Source: Gymnopus androsaceus JB14 (Eukaryota; Basidiomycota; Agaricomycetes; Agaricales; Omphalotaceae). Taken from it: 64,000 bases of DNA. The translations under genes and the position numbers were made by a program. Positions 49,032-60,746 of the stretch are shown here, in pieces. Numbering within the stretch: the first letter of the stretch is position 1; the number at the start of each line of letters is the position of its first letter. The notes under the pieces were generated by a model. It was not told where the DNA came from. It saw only the letters and a list, made by a program, of their open reading frames with translations, and did not search any database. The stretch spans positions 62,001 to 126,000 of the forward strand of contig ML769414.1 of NCBI GenBank assembly GCA_009733575.1, in the 5' to 3' direction.

Positions 49032-49357
49032 TTTTTTTAAATTAAAAAATGTCCTAGGGTCTGGGCGCTTGTGCGATTCGCTGCTCCCACGGGGTCACTG
49101 CCACCTCCCGTTCGTCGCCATATGTAGGCGACAGCAACGTCCTTCGCGAGCACACCATGTACATGAGATCGAGGCCAAACGAGCTGGACGAAGGAGACTC
49201 ACATGCGAATCTATGCGAATGCATGTTATTATAGGTATTAAGTGCCTGAATTGTCACGCGAGTTACAGTATACGCGTGTGGTCATCGTCATCGTCACGCA
49301 CGCTGATTGATGGAAACTTTCAATAAAAAGGCACGCTTCATTTCGCCTTCCCCCGTC

Positions 49358-51674
49358 ATGTCTGTGAGCAGCTTTACGCGTTTTTTTTGCTCCAGCGTCT
49401 CTTTTGGGGTTGCCCTTTGTCTATCCCTTCTTTTAACTGTCCGTGGGGATTCGGTTCTTTTCCGAAGCAACGAGTATTCCACAGGAGCATTGGGTTTTGG
49501 CCCATACCAAAGTTTCTTCTCAGCTGATTTCACCCCGTACGCACAATCATACTGACTTTCATTCCATTCGTGAAAACTTCCTTCGATTACTTGCAGCGCC
49601 GAATGGAACTTTGTCGTGCCAGTGAATGAAAGCGCTGGTGCACCGTCTTTATCAAGCGGATACATTTTTTCTGCTCCCCGAGGTGTGTGATTTAAATATC
49701 TTAAAGTTATTTATCTTACCTTTGCAAAGGCGCCTCCGTTGTACAGCAAGGGGCTGCTATCTACGATCAAGCTGGTCCATTTTGATCTCTTTAATGTGAT
49801 AGTATATTCTTACGACGATACATGCAGGTTCCTTAGTTTGGGACGGCTCCGTGTATGGCCAAACCCTGGCATTTTCAGTTGTTACATATCTGGGCGAGCC
49901 ACATATCATTCTCTGGACTGGAACGGCAAACGCGTCTGGCGTAGGAAGTGGATACAATATCTTACTAGACTCGAGCTATGAGGTAGTTGCGAACTTGTGA
50001 GTTCTTTTATTATATTGAAGAGGCCTCTCTATTTCTAATCTTGTTTTCGAACCAGCACTGTCAATTTAGAAGGACCAACAGGACCTACTCTTGCCGATTT
50101 CCACGAGGTAAGATCTCTAGTCTCGACATCGAAATGTAAAGTTCATCCTTCGGGCTTCAAGGCTCAGATCACCACCAACAATACCGCTTTGATGACCGCA
50201 TATCAAGCTTCACCATATGATCTCTCCCCGCTCGACGGACCTACAGATGGGTGGATACTTGACAGCGTTATGCAAGAATTAAATATTACCAGCAGTAAGT
50301 TGACCTGATGCCTCTTGCTTGCCAGTATATCAACAACTGCAGTAGACGAGCCGATATTTACATGGATAGCAAGCGAGCATGTCAACGCTACAGAATGCTA
50401 TAATACTTTTGGAACAGGTGGTGGTAGTGTTGCTGAAGCTTTTGATTATTTTGTGTGTGTTTTTTTGGGTCGTTTTTTTGGGTCGTTTTCTGTGCGCAAC
50501 TAACAACATCTGAGCAGCACATTAACTCGATAGAGAAAGACTCTTACGGAAACTATTTGATCTCCTCCCGTCATTGTTGGGCTGTGTATTACCTAGATGG
50601 AACAAGTGGAGACGTTATCTGGAGTATGGGTGGGAAGAATTCGTCTTTCACCATGGGCAATGGAACATCATTTAGCTGGCAACATCATGCGCGTTGGGTG
50701 GACTTGAATGAAACCTATGCTACAATGACGTGAGACCTTCCGCAGTTTCTAGCACACTCTGCTGATGCGCTCTAATCGAAAGTCTTTTTGATAATGCGGG
50801 GGAGTTTGGCCAGCAGCAGGAGTCAATGTCCCGAGGGCTCTACTTGGGAGTGGATTTCACAAACATGGTTGGTTCAATGTTCAAAATATTTCATGATGGA
50901 AGTTCTTAATCAGATACAGAACGTGGAGCTTCTGATGGAGTTTGTACCCCATAATGCAAGTATCAGTCAGAGCCAAGGAAGTGTACAAATTCAGCCCAAC
51001 GGCAACTTCTTGGTTGGGTGCGTTTGAAGTTTCTCCTCATTCAAGAACTGGAAGCTGATCTTTTTTTCACATTCAGATTTGGGCAGCTACCCTGGACAGG
51101 CGAATATACCCCAGAGGGTGAGCTGCTTTGGACGATCCAGTTCGGAGTTGGGGATGTAGAATCATGTATGCTGTTCCATAGTTACGGATACAGGAACTAA
51201 TCATCCTTGTCAGATCGAGCTTTACGATACAACTGGACTGGAATTCCCAAAGACTCTCCATCCATCGAGTTTGTCAACGCCCGGAAGAGTAACCTGACCA
51301 GTTTTTACGCGTCATGGAACGGCGCGACCGAAACAGCGAAATGGGAACTATTGGGAGCTGCTGATCCTTCGGGGTCGAACGGCGTATCCTTGTATAACCA
51401 AACCAAGTCTAGATTCGAGACAGCGATCACGATATCGACAGCAGCGCACCCTTACAATTATTACGCAGTACGGGCTATTGGATCATCTGGCAAAGTGCTG
51501 GGTACGAGTGAATTCCTCAGTAGTTCTACGAGTGCGCCAGGTAATTCCACGAGTTCTACGAGTGCGCCTGGTAGTTCTATCACTGGTACGGCCAGTAATA
51601 CCGGGCTTAGGATATCTGCACGAACCGCGCTTAGCGCTCTCTCAGTCTACATCGTTTCGTGTTTACTTTATTGA
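49358..51674 (+). CDS. Arylsulfotransferase (ASST)-like secreted, probably GPI-anchored protein, intact copy 2
   Basis: Fungal arylsulfotransferase family (PF14269 type by recall); members are predicted beta-propellers moving sulfate between phenols, with activity in fungi unproven. Eleven exons join in phase: 49358-49536, 49597-49682, 49730-49774, 49828-49996, 50056-50294, 50343-50452, 50518-50729, 50783-50866, 50914-51017, 51077-51165, 51214-51674. The N-terminal signal sequence includes SFGVALCLSLLLTVRG. Family marks are GAAIYDQAGSLVWDGSVYG, YLGEPHIILWTGT, DSYGNYLISSRHCWAVYYLD, GDVIWSMGGKNSSF, FSWQHHARWVD, QIQPNGNFLVG and GELLWTIQFG. The C-terminus is Ser/Thr-rich (STSAPGNSTSSTSAPGSS) and ends in a hydrophobic helix with no charged tail, as for GPI anchoring. 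No broken frame. The exon 6 acceptor (50342) lies downstream of the copy 1 position. Confidence 0.85.
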
Positions 51675-51759
51675 TGCTCAAACGACATTTTATTTACTTA
51701 CAGACACTGTTAAGGATTTGTACTGTTGATACCACCGTGATAATATTGCAAATATAATA

Positions 51760-52612
51760 TTATGCGCCGATATACTTGAACGTGGTACTTCGCCCTTTAT
51801 TTCTCCAGTTTCCGGGGTTACTTAAAGGAAATATCAACCAAATCAGCAAGTGAATTGGGTATCTTCGCAGGCTAGGAGTATCAAGGTATATCTTTTTTCT
51901 TCCTACTAGTATCCCCCTGTGCCCTTGCAACACAGGAGTCCTATATTCGGGAGTTGTCGGAAGACCAACGACGCTCAAGTTATTGGCACTGAAGTCATGA
52001 ACCACATAATTCTGTCCAGCTGAAATGAGAACAAAGGCGAAGAGTTTAAAGGAACCCCAATGTACACCGTCATTGATTGGTCCGAGACAAATCTTGTTAA
52101 AGTCGAAGCTACAGCCGTCTCGCGATAATACATGGTTTCTCATTGTTTCGGCACCACCCGAAGCGTCTGTGGCTGATTTGGTCTGGCGAAGGCTAGTTTT
52201 GGTGAGGCGAACAGGACCAGGAACGCGATATTCATACACCAATGCTCTAAGACGATCGCCCACATTGACAAGACTGTCCTGACCGTTGGAGTCCCAAACC
52301 CAGGTCGCGCACTTTTCTGACCTGGGTCGCACAAGCCGTGGGCGACATCGATGAGCCACTGAGAATTTTTGTCGTGCGCAAAGTGTTCAAATCTGGCAGC
52401 GAGTTCACCTTCCAGCAGGTATAGGTACTATCCCGATGAGCTATCAGAAGGGGAAGAAGCAGCATATGCCTGTAGAAGGTCGTCATGAGAGGTAACGGAC
52501 GGCACAGAATGACCAGTGTAGTGTGAAACGCTGTTGTTCCGGATGCACATGCACAAAAGAGAGAAACTTCTCGCGGTGTCAACTTGCCCAACTTGGTCTT
52601 CTCCTGAGGCAC
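51760..52612 (-). CDS. Unassigned protein, possibly HNH-nuclease-related
   Basis: Two overlapping minus-strand ORFs (52247-52612 and 51760-52359) can be joined by a short intron near 52300-52360. The first part includes LTPREVSLFCACASGTTAFH, the second RALVYEYRVPGPVRLTKTSL and TMRNHVLSRDGCSFDF. A segment reading VLSRDG followed by a Cys recalls the start of basidiomycete HNH-type proteins, but no HNH motif itself is visible, so this is a weak guess. A complete start and the splice junction are not fixed. Confidence 0.35.
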
Positions 52613-52826
52613 TAACTTTCAGTCGCTTTTTTAATTGTAAATAGACTTTGCTTGAATTACATATGTTTTAAATGCAAGACAGTCATTCTGTTACACCTGG
52701 CAGTAACACCGGGCACTTACCTTAAAGGATACTGCTTCAAAGTTCAAAGGCAGCTTTAGCTGTAACCAGTTAGAGTATCTGATTCAAGTGTAATACTTAT
52801 AACTCACTGGCATGACACTCTTGGAG

Positions 52827-53864
52827 TTACAGGCCCTCCGCCGATCCAGCTGCTTGAACACTATGTTCCCAGAGTCTCTTCTGGGACTCCTCATCCCCGA
52901 AATACTGCGTCTTCCCAATATCATTTCCATGCTCGTTAATTCTCCAAGCACCTGGTTTTGAAGCCGCGTTGAGGAGTCCATTCAAAAGGTACTCGCCAGT
53001 GGCTTCCTGTGAACTCACGAAATATGAAACTGGGCTAAATTGGCTGGTCGCTATCATTGAAGCGTAGCGAATGATAGCAGAAGTGATGCGAGCGATGTGT
53101 TTAATTACGCCTGAATGTATTAGTGGATCATTAGCAGTGTATATTTAGAGGATACTAAACCTGGACATGCGTGGCAGAAGGTGAGCGAGGGATATCGGGA
53201 AGCATATTCCTGTACAAGAACATTTATTCAGCACACTTCTGTTGGAAATTGTATAACTGAACTGCATCATAAGATCGGTGTACGTCGGGGTTTCAAGGAA
53301 GACGTTGCTAAACGAGAAAGTCTTCTTCAATCCAAGGTCCTCCAGATTAACCTTTCCGCCCTTTCCAGCAGCCAAGACAGAAAAGACTTTCGCGTCCTCA
53401 CCAGCTTCCTTAGCTTGTACCAAAGCCGGAACAAGCCCATGAATGAACATCTATCGTGCGTAATAACGCACAGCTAACAGCTTGTTGATACCCTCCTCGG
53501 TTTCATCTCTTCCACTCAACGTCAGAAAACCTGGAGACATGACGAGAAAGTTAATCCTCGAAGTACGGGAGAGCAGCTCCTGTGTCGTTCGCTGAACGTT
53601 CTTCATGAGCGTGACGTCGCATGCGAGGAATTCGTGCTTGGCTGAGGGAGAAGTCGGTCGAAGGAAACCGGCAATGATGGCTTCAGCAGCGGATGAATTG
53701 CGACCGATGATAATAATGATGTGCGTTGCCATTCGTGGAACGAGCGAAAGCCTCTGCCATTCCCTGCCAATACCTGAGGTTCCGCCAACAAATACGGCAA
53801 CTGGCAGGTATGAAGGTGAAAAAGAGGTGTTGAGAGCTCGGATTGCTGAGATAGAGGGTGCCAT
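52827..53864 (-). CDS. Short-chain dehydrogenase/reductase, with two compensating frameshifts in the Rossmann region
   Basis: NAD(P)-dependent oxidoreductase of the SDR superfamily. The start at 53864 gives APSISAIRALNTSFSPSYLP, then the cofactor loop VFVGGTSGIG, HIIIIIGRNSSAAEAI, HEFLACDVTLMKNVQ, LVMSPGFLTLSGRDETEEGI, and FIHGLVPALVQA. The C-terminal exon contains GEYLLNGLLNAASKPGAWRI with GKTQYFGDEESQKRLWEHS, typical of a fungal SDR group of ~330 aa. Between 53720 and 53768 the expected helix (GMAEAFARSTNGNAH) is in another frame than the flanking SGIG and HIIII motifs, so two indels cancel each other. The usual Y-x-x-x-K could not be located with confidence. Exons left of 53145 were assigned by frame only. 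Confidence 0.65.
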
Positions 53865-53949
53865 AGATATAAAATCGTAGGTTTTCTTTGTGTTTAAATT
53901 CCCTGCGATTGCCGGTTCGCCGCGTATTGGTCGTCGGTACAATCATCCA

Positions 53950-54683
53950 TCGCAGAACTAAGTATCTGTGTGAGATTTCAGCCTCGTAAGCGGTACCAGT
54001 CTCGGCGAATTACCTTCATCGACGACTAGAGTAAAGAAGACGATTAACCGTCACGCGCCAGCGTTGGCCCAAAACCTAACGCGTCAAGTCACAAACTTTT
54101 GAGATTCAATAGAATCAGAGATTCTCTGTAGGAAATTTATCAATAGGGATTTGTTTGGGCTAAGGCTGGCTTAACATACCAGAGCACCCGGTGGAAATTA
54201 GTTCCAACATGAGTGCGAGAGAAATCGTGAATGTTCAATAAGCGCCGCTTGTAGGCGCGCGGCCTATCGGGCCTTTATTTAAACGACAATGGACATGTTA
54301 TTGTCCAACTCGCACAGGCATTGGGACCACTGCAATATCTTCTATTGTTCACTGCTGATGCCACTGGTCCATGCACTCATTTTTGGTAGCCACATTTGGA
54401 TTTATCGAGCTTGGGCCTTGATAACGACGAACACTTAAAGCCACTCCAACGTTTGTTCTTTCCTTTTCTCGTTTCTCCCCGATCTCCTTTCCGCCGCGCA
54501 AATAACCGCTCCTCCTATGCACTCACCGATAAAGGCTGCTCGAAATAATGAACCCTGGCGTTACCTCCTGCAAACCTATCTTCGAAATTTGCTTTGCCCT
54601 TCTTGCACCTCTGCTGAAGTTTCCTTGCGCGACAGGCCGAAAGGAGAGCACAGTGGCGCGTAGAGCCTGAGGAGACTGCATCG
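53950..54683. other. Intergenic, no gene seen
   Basis: Divergent promoter region between the SDR gene (-) and the hypothetical gene at 54684 (+). No repeat or RNA gene noted. Confidence 0.35.
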
Positions 54684-55790
54684 ATGTACGATCCTGATTC
54701 CCCCGAATCTAATGCCTTGGCAATAGCGTCATCTCCCACTGTCATTGGACTGGATATCTGGGATTTTAGGACGATGGTCAGAAAGTGTAAGTTCTATATA
54801 TTTCAATCGCACTTCACACCACACCTCAAACCATCCTTCTCGCAGATCTTGATGACTCTCCGGATTGTTTCATCACTGAACATGACAAGCCTTTCATGGA
54901 CATCCCTTGCTACGGCCTCACCAGTTTGAACGCATCTCAAATCAACTTTCTTTCTCGCGTCAACACCCAAGACGAGTTCTTGCTGCTCATCATGAAGTTC
55001 ATGCTGGGCCCAGTGACTCATTGTTGCCGAATATTGAACAATATCCCTCGCAATGTACCCATGGCACAGTCACTTCAATTCATCGCGTTGCGAGGACCGA
55101 ATGAACCTCCCGTGGTAGATTATGATATTTTGAGAATAGTGAGTTGATTCTTTCTTCATTTTGGGATCTACCGTTGAGCTCTCTTTGTAGCCCGCAACCA
55201 GCCACGGCGAAGGAGCCCTTTCCATAATCTGTATTCCACCTTGGAAATTGGATTTGAAGATTTTCGGGCTTTTTCTATGCCTTCGAAAGTGCGCTTGAGC
55301 TTATTCGTACATCTTCTGTGTTCTCAATATTTTTCTAGATCCCCAAGGGCACTAACATTCCTCGCTTTAACAAGCTTTCCGATGAAGCAACTGCTAACGG
55401 CAACGACCTTTGGCGGGTGGTGAGATACCTTTTCGTCCCGCTTTTTTCCTCCTTGTAACGTTTTGCTAGGTTCTCAATGCATGTGCCCCTCATGGACCAT
55501 GCTTCGTAATCACCAATTATCTATTCTGGTGTTTCGGAAAGTTCGAAGCAGGTGAGCTAATTGATGTTCGTGCTCCGCGACAGTCATTTTGATTGTATTT
55601 TTTCCGAATAGATTCAGGTTGGACGACGGCTACTGTTAGCCCGCCCATAGAGCTAGAGATGAGCATTCCGAATAGCGTCAGACTCCCAATGATGAAAGAG
55701 CCTATGGGCTTGGGTTGCACTGTCGCGGAATGCTTGACTTTTTGGATCCAGATGACCCGAGGAACCGCTGCTTGGTTGGTGGCTGAATGA
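54684..55790 (+). CDS. Uncharacterised basidiomycete-type protein
   Basis: Starts at 54684 (MYDPDSPESNALAIAS, then PTVIGLDIWDFRTMVRK) and runs through six or so short exons. Readable parts include NASQINFLSRVNTQDEFLLL, RNVPMAQSLQFIALRGPNEP, IPRFNKLSDEATANGNDLWR, LNACAPHGPCFVITNYLFWC and the last exon WTTATVSPPIELEMSIPNSV, ending LTFWIQMTRGTAAWLVAE. Trp- and Pro-rich C-termini of this kind recur in unnamed agaricomycete proteins. No catalytic motif, signal peptide or transmembrane helix. Exact splice sites were not all verified. Confidence 0.55.
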
Positions 55791-55933
55791 GTAGCGCAGG
55801 TTTTATTCTAATGTCATAAACATGTCTGGTTTCCTATTCTGTAATTACAGTGTACCACTATAAATTTATCTTCTCCTTTTTATTAGTAATCAGCCGGGGT
55901 TCCGATTTCGCTCGGGAAACCTCTTCGCTCTCA

Positions 55934-57040
55934 CTATCCCAGTTGTAAAGCTTCCCATGTCCAGTCATCGTCCGAAGAACAGTCAGAACACTGAGCTCCC
56001 GAGCTTCGCAATGATGTTCTATCGTAGTCTACGTATCGGCCATTCATTAGGTTCAAGAGTCTTTTCCGCTCGTGTTTACGCTGTTTTCCAGTCACGTATG
56101 ATCTTGCCTTGTCAAAATCAATGAATGTAATTTTGCCATCGTGGTCGACAACTATATTCGGGGGGCGTAGGTCGCGATGATGAATTCCTGCCTCATGAAT
56201 CTCTGCCAGTTGGTGTAGGAAGACGGGTCTGTTAAGGAAATGTCAAAGCTGTGGTGAAATCATGTGGAACGAAATAAGCTTACTGCTCAGCTTTCGGTAT
56301 AAGTACCGTGCCGCTGGTCGAAGTACGACCATACCTGCTCATATGAATGACTGCCAAGCTCTCTCCAGCATAGCTCGTCACCAATATCAACTGGCTATTC
56401 TCACTCTCGACATCCTCAAACAGACCATAGAGATGAGGCACAGCTTGAACTTTAGCTCGTGCAAGATGCTCATATATGGAGAACTCGTGCCTCAAATGTT
56501 TTCGCGAGCGGTCGTCGTTGTTGGCAAGTTTGACTACCACATCTTCGCAACGAGTGCTGTCAGAGCCAATTGTTAGAGTAGCTCTGTAGGTCGTTCCAAT
56601 GGCCCCGCCACCGATGCGTTGCTTGAGGTCGAGTCGTAGACAGCTATCTAGGGAGTACGATGGTCGGACTGGAAGTGAGCGTATTTTCCCTTCGGATGTC
56701 TGTTTGCAGCGAACAAAAAATGAAGGGACTGCGGACCTATGTAAGTAATAATCAAGGGTAACAGCAACAACATCTAGGTTCTTGCATCGTTCCTAGCAGT
56801 ATCAGGTTGTCAATACACCCAAAATGTTCAGTATAAAGTGACGAACTTTCATGTTGTAGGCCGGAAGTGTGAAATCAACCTATTGAAAGGATGAGCACCG
56901 CAATCACTATTGGAACGAGATCGCTTTCTTGATGAATCCTTTTGCAACTCAAGTCGGTCGCTTCTTTGTCTCCTCTTTTTGTTCCAGTCTGGGAGGATGT
57001 TTCTTCTCCCAAATCTCCTGACGATCTGCATTGTCATTCA
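55934..57040 (-). CDS. Protein kinase-like protein (small fungal type)
   Basis: Read right to left. An N-lobe with LDLKQRIGGGAIGTTYRATL (glycine-rich loop) is followed by CEDVVVKLAN (the VAIK-type lysine) and a helix HLRHEFSIYEHLARAKVQ with the Glu partner. The catalytic loop is HHRDLRPPNIVV, then ITFIDFDKA (DFD in place of DFG), ending RYVDYDRTSL and EALQLG with the stop at 55934. Catalytic Asp, Asn and Mg-binding Asp are present, but the Lys of HRDLK is Arg and the Gly of DFG is Asp. The short C-lobe is like that of fungal kinase-like proteins of unknown target. The 5' exons between ~56700 and 57040 are not resolved. Confidence 0.6.
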
Positions 57041-58351
57041 GAATAGCAGCGTAAAGCTCAGTCTGAAGCTTCCCATAGTTGGTGCAAGTGTCGATAATTT
57101 CGGAGACGTACAGAGTCTGAGATGCTCGATGTCTGATGCAAATGAATTTCACTTGCTCCGCGATGAAAGATGATAAATGTAGCGTCCGTGTGCACGGCAT
57201 GAGCCCATGCCTATAATACTGGTAAGTACTACTTGTCACGGATTGGATAAAGTTCACGGGTACTCACACTTTGTAGGTAATCACCAGCAAGTACTACCGG
57301 AGGTTCCTTCTTTTTGTTGAACGAGGAGGTCAAAGCGTAACTTTGTAAGTGATTGAGCTTCGTCTGGGGATTAACATCGCCGGGACAATATCCCTTTTTC
57401 TTGTTTATTTAGTTACGATTTTCTTATTTCTTCATACACATTTGGACTCCACTTCGCTCACCATACACATTTAGTTACCATGTTTCCACGGACCAATATT
57501 TTGCACTTACTACAATCAGTAGTTATCATCCACATGAAGTCACGCATTTTTTTCTCAAGGTCCTTATGTCGGATTGCCTTCCAGCATCAGCAAGTTGGGA
57601 AATCTATGACAGTATGAGTGTATAGATGCCATACCTTCCATACCAAAAAATCACAATTTGATCCAATTTGCTCCATACATTCCCGAGTATGGGTTGTATG
57701 GAATTTTGTCACATCAGTAAAACAGAAATATACTTTGAGAGTTTGATTTGGTCATTTAGAGCAATGAGATGGATATGCACTGTAAAATACCAGTCAAACT
57801 CGAAGGGATTCAAGAGATATCAATACATAGTATTGCAAAAAAAAAAGATCCCTCAGCTGGCAGCCAGCACCTGCCAATGCCTGCCCTAAACTAATGTCAT
57901 CTGGTCACTTTTTTCACGTTGCTGTTGATTATCCTGTTCTCAAACATCTCCATCTCTCAGACTTCAACAATGGAACCAAGCCTCAACACCTCAAGTCTTG
58001 TCAAAGCACTCATTTCATTGCATCCACCAACTCTGCTTTCACACCATTGGTCTCCTACATATTGAAGTTTTGTCAGCTTTTTGCAGGAGTGAGTGCCTTT
58101 TTGTTTCGTTCAGACTGAGCTCCAACCACAATGTAGGTTATCATTACCTTTATTTTATTGGCTAATGATGCACTTCAAGCTCTCGTGCTCGGATGATGCG
58201 CTAGTAACCTTGTAGGGGACTTGCTTATATGTATGCTGTTGTCTCATACTTTTTTCTCTCTCTTTGCTAATGTCTGCACCCCAGGCTCTTGTGCTCAGTG
58301 ATCATGGGCTGCTTGCAATGTTGGTCTCATTCCATCCGCACACGCCGCTAG
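57041..58351. other. Repeat-rich spacer, no gene seen
   Basis: Low-complexity and TATGG-rich stretches (e.g. a short palindrome around 57672-57700). Short ORFs such as 57894-58118 show no domain. Probably degraded transposon sequence. Confidence 0.3.
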
Positions 58352-58684
58352 CACAACTACTTTGTTGAATTCCTTGAACAGTGCAGCAAGGTCCACAAAG
58401 TAATATGCTGTGCCTCATGTCCTGTCGCGGTGCGCCTTCACTTTCACTATCTCCTCACTATCTCTGATAAATTTTTCAACAGTACCTCCAAGGCCTTTGA
58501 CCCCTTGAACTTGGCTACAGTCAGGCAGTTGGTGGTGTGGCAAAGCCTCATTGATTCCATTGCTCTTCGTGAAATTAGGTGCTACCAAAAGTCAACCAAG
58601 TTGCTTATCCGCAAACTCCTTGTTCATGAGATATGTGCACCCACTCCTTGTTCTACCTTTTTTTTTGCTCACCATGTTCTCTAG
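58352..58684 (+). CDS. Unassigned ORF fragment, possibly transposon-derived
   Basis: An open frame of ~110 codons without intron, reading NYFVEFLEQCSKVHKVICCA, then KAFDPLNLATVRQLVVWQSL and ALREIRCYQKSTKLLIRKLL. No start codon is near its left end. It is not a domain I recognise. Its place between repeat-rich sequences suggests a fragment of a mobile-element protein. Confidence 0.3.
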   Translation, partial: HNYFVEFLEQCSKVHKVICCASCPVAVRLHFHYLLTISDKFFNSTSKAFDPLNLATVRQLVVWQSLIDSIALREIRCYQKSTKLLIRKLLVHEICAPTPCSTFFFAHHVL

Positions 58685-59635
58685 ACTGATCTCCGTTTGC
58701 AAACTTCCACCATCACAGCTCTTCAATGAGGCTTACCTGGTTTTACTCTTTGAAGACACCAATTTTGATGCTATTTATGTAGTTTGTATCTAGCATATCT
58801 TACCTTCCCTTGCTGTTGTTTTTACACTGAAATATATATTATTCATTGTATCTTTGGTGCTTGATGACAACGACTGTGTGACCAGTATGTATGGTGGTGT
58901 GGGGTCATGGTATGGACAGGTGTATGGAGATGTATGGCAGGTATTGCATGGGTGTATAGATTCTATTTACCCTCCATTTTCCCATACATGGTATGGAGTG
59001 GTATGGAGCAGTATGAGATGTATGGATCCATACTCTCATGGATTTCCTAACTTGCTGATGAGATGGACTCGGATGTTGGTATATAATCAAACCTATCTTG
59101 TATGCTGTCTTTGATTCTGTTCAGGTTTCCTTCTGTTCTCCTCCTGACCATCTCATTCTTTTTGGTTTGTATATCTTTAATATTTTTATATGCCAGGCCC
59201 TGGGTCAGGGTTGTGAGTTTGGCACCTGTTACCTGCAGCATGGGTTGTGGGGATACATTCACATAGTTTGCTCTATCTTTTCTGGCTGCCACATTGGCTT
59301 GATCTCTTGCTCCCTTTCCATTTCTATAATTATTTTCCCCTTTTGAGAGGCTTATTAGTGTTGGGGTTCTCTGGGCCCTAAGGCTTGCAATTGTACTTTG
59401 GAGAGCACTTGCATTTCTGGTGTTGAAGAAACCCCATCAAGTTTTGAGGGTTCCTTGAGGATTGAATGGAGGTATGTGGATTTTGTCTCAATGCAAAGGC
59501 TCAGTCTTGGATCCAGTGTTTCTGCAGCTAATTTCGCTGCAACTAGTTCCCCAGTTCTCTTGGATTGGTCTAGGTATTTAGGGAGCTTTGCTACCCTGTT
59601 GTCAGGATGCCCATTTGAGATGAATACTGCAGCAC
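58685..59635. other. Repeat-rich spacer with TATGG clusters
   Basis: 58885-59040 contains many GTATGG / CCATAC words in both orientations. The rest up to the Copia fragment shows an open frame (59398-59664) without recognisable motifs. Confidence 0.3.
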
Positions 59636-60454
59636 GTGGCGCTCTCGCAACACTCTTACCTTGACTCTATCATACAGTGCTACGGCTTCGAAGATTTGAA
59701 GCCCGTTTCAATCCCTATGGACCCCAAGATTCATCTCAGCACTCTCCAGTCTCCCTCCTCCACTTCTGCAATTGCGGCTATGTGCAATATTCCGTACCAC
59801 AAGGCTGTTGGCTCACTCATGTGGGCTAGTCTCGGAACTCGTCCAGACATCTCTTTCGCAGTTGCCTCGCTGTCTCGTTTCACAAAGAATCCTGGTGAAG
59901 AACATTGGAATGAATTGAAGAGGGTGTTTCAGTACTTGAAGGGCTCAAAAAATTTGTGGTTGAAATTTGGTGGAAATTCGAAGGAATTAGTTGGATATGC
60001 AGATGCAGATGGGAATATGACGGAGGATTGTCATGCTATAACTGGGTACACTTTTATTCTTAATGGTGGTGCTGTCTCTTGGGCCTCTAAACGGCAGGAG
60101 GAGATTGTCACGCTTTCAACCACTGAATTGGAATATGTTGCTGCCACACATGCTACCAAGAAAGGCCTTTGGCTTCAATCTCTCCTTACTCAGGTCTTCT
60201 ACCCCCTCCGTGATCCAACAACTCTTTTTTCTGATAATCAATCCGCCATTGCACTCACAAAAGATCAACAATACCATGCTCGTACAAAACACATTGACAT
60301 TTGTTATCACTTCATTTGCTGGGTTGTCAATGAGAGATCTTTCCGTTTGGTTTATTGTCCAACTGACAACATGGTGGCTGACGTTTTGACGAAAGCTTTG
60401 CCATTTGCAAAGGTGAAGCACTTTGCTTCTGAGCTTGGACTAGGCTTGCTTTGA
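59636..60454 (+). mobile_element. Ty1/Copia retrotransposon, 3' end of pol (reverse transcriptase tail and RNase H)
   Basis: Left-truncated polyprotein end of 272 codons. Seen: the RT-to-RNase H connection VSIPMDP and YHKAVGSLMWASLGTRPDIS, FAVASLSRF, LKRVFQYLKGSKNLWLKFGG, then RNase H with the catalytic acids in VGYADAD, LSTTELEYVA and FSDNQSAIAL, the HARTKHIDI-YHFICW motif, and the end VADVLTKALPFAKVKHF. This domain order (RNase H last) is specific to Copia. The frame is intact, so this copy may be fairly young. Everything 5' of it (gag, protease, integrase, most of RT) is missing. Confidence 0.9.
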
Positions 60455-60720
60455 GGGGGAATGTTGGAGATACAGGCATCAGTGTATTGGGCAAAGCTCC
60501 CTAGTTGATGGTTTCATCCTTCTTGCTATCTTTGATTGTCATCTACGTACGTTTATCTATATTCTTATCCAGTAGCTAGGCTGTACTTATCTCGGAAGTC
60601 TGTTCCATGGAAGTATATGTAGTTGCTTATATTCTGTAGCGGTTTCGTCGCTGTCCCCCCCAGAGTTTATCTCTTCACTCTGGGGTGAGTTTACTTACTT
60701 TATTTATCCACTAACCATAT
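60453..60720 (+). repeat. Polypurine tract and start of the Copia 3' LTR
   Basis: Directly after the pol stop comes a purine run TTGAGGGGGAA, then TGTTGGAGATACAGG at 60463, the expected 5' end of an LTR. A hairpin CCCCAGAGT...ACTCTGGGG (60658-60684) may belong to the R region. The right end of the LTR could not be fixed. It lies before about 60747, where the Gypsy sequence resumes. Confidence 0.6.
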
Positions 60721-60746
60721 ACTGACTGTCATGTAGCTTTAGACTC

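Larger units (their letters stand above)
44370..51730. repeat. Tandem duplication of ~3.4-3.9 kb containing the arylsulfotransferase-like gene
   Basis: Unit 1 is about 44370-48290 and unit 2 about 48300-51730. The upstream regions match from about 44370/48300 onward (e.g. GCTATAATCGAACTTG against GCTATAACCGAACTTG). Exons are roughly 95 percent alike by eye. Unit length differs because of the element at 44771-45049 and other small insertions. Confidence 0.8.

Noticed and set aside
51760..52359. Confident HNH endonuclease call
   Set aside because: Only a VLSRDG-like stretch was seen. The His-Asn-His residues could not be found, so it is listed as unassigned.
57672..59060. TATGG-rich stretches considered as telomeric or centromeric repeat
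   Set aside because: The words are irregular in spacing and orientation and do not match the TTAGGG-type fungal telomere unit. Probably degraded repeats.
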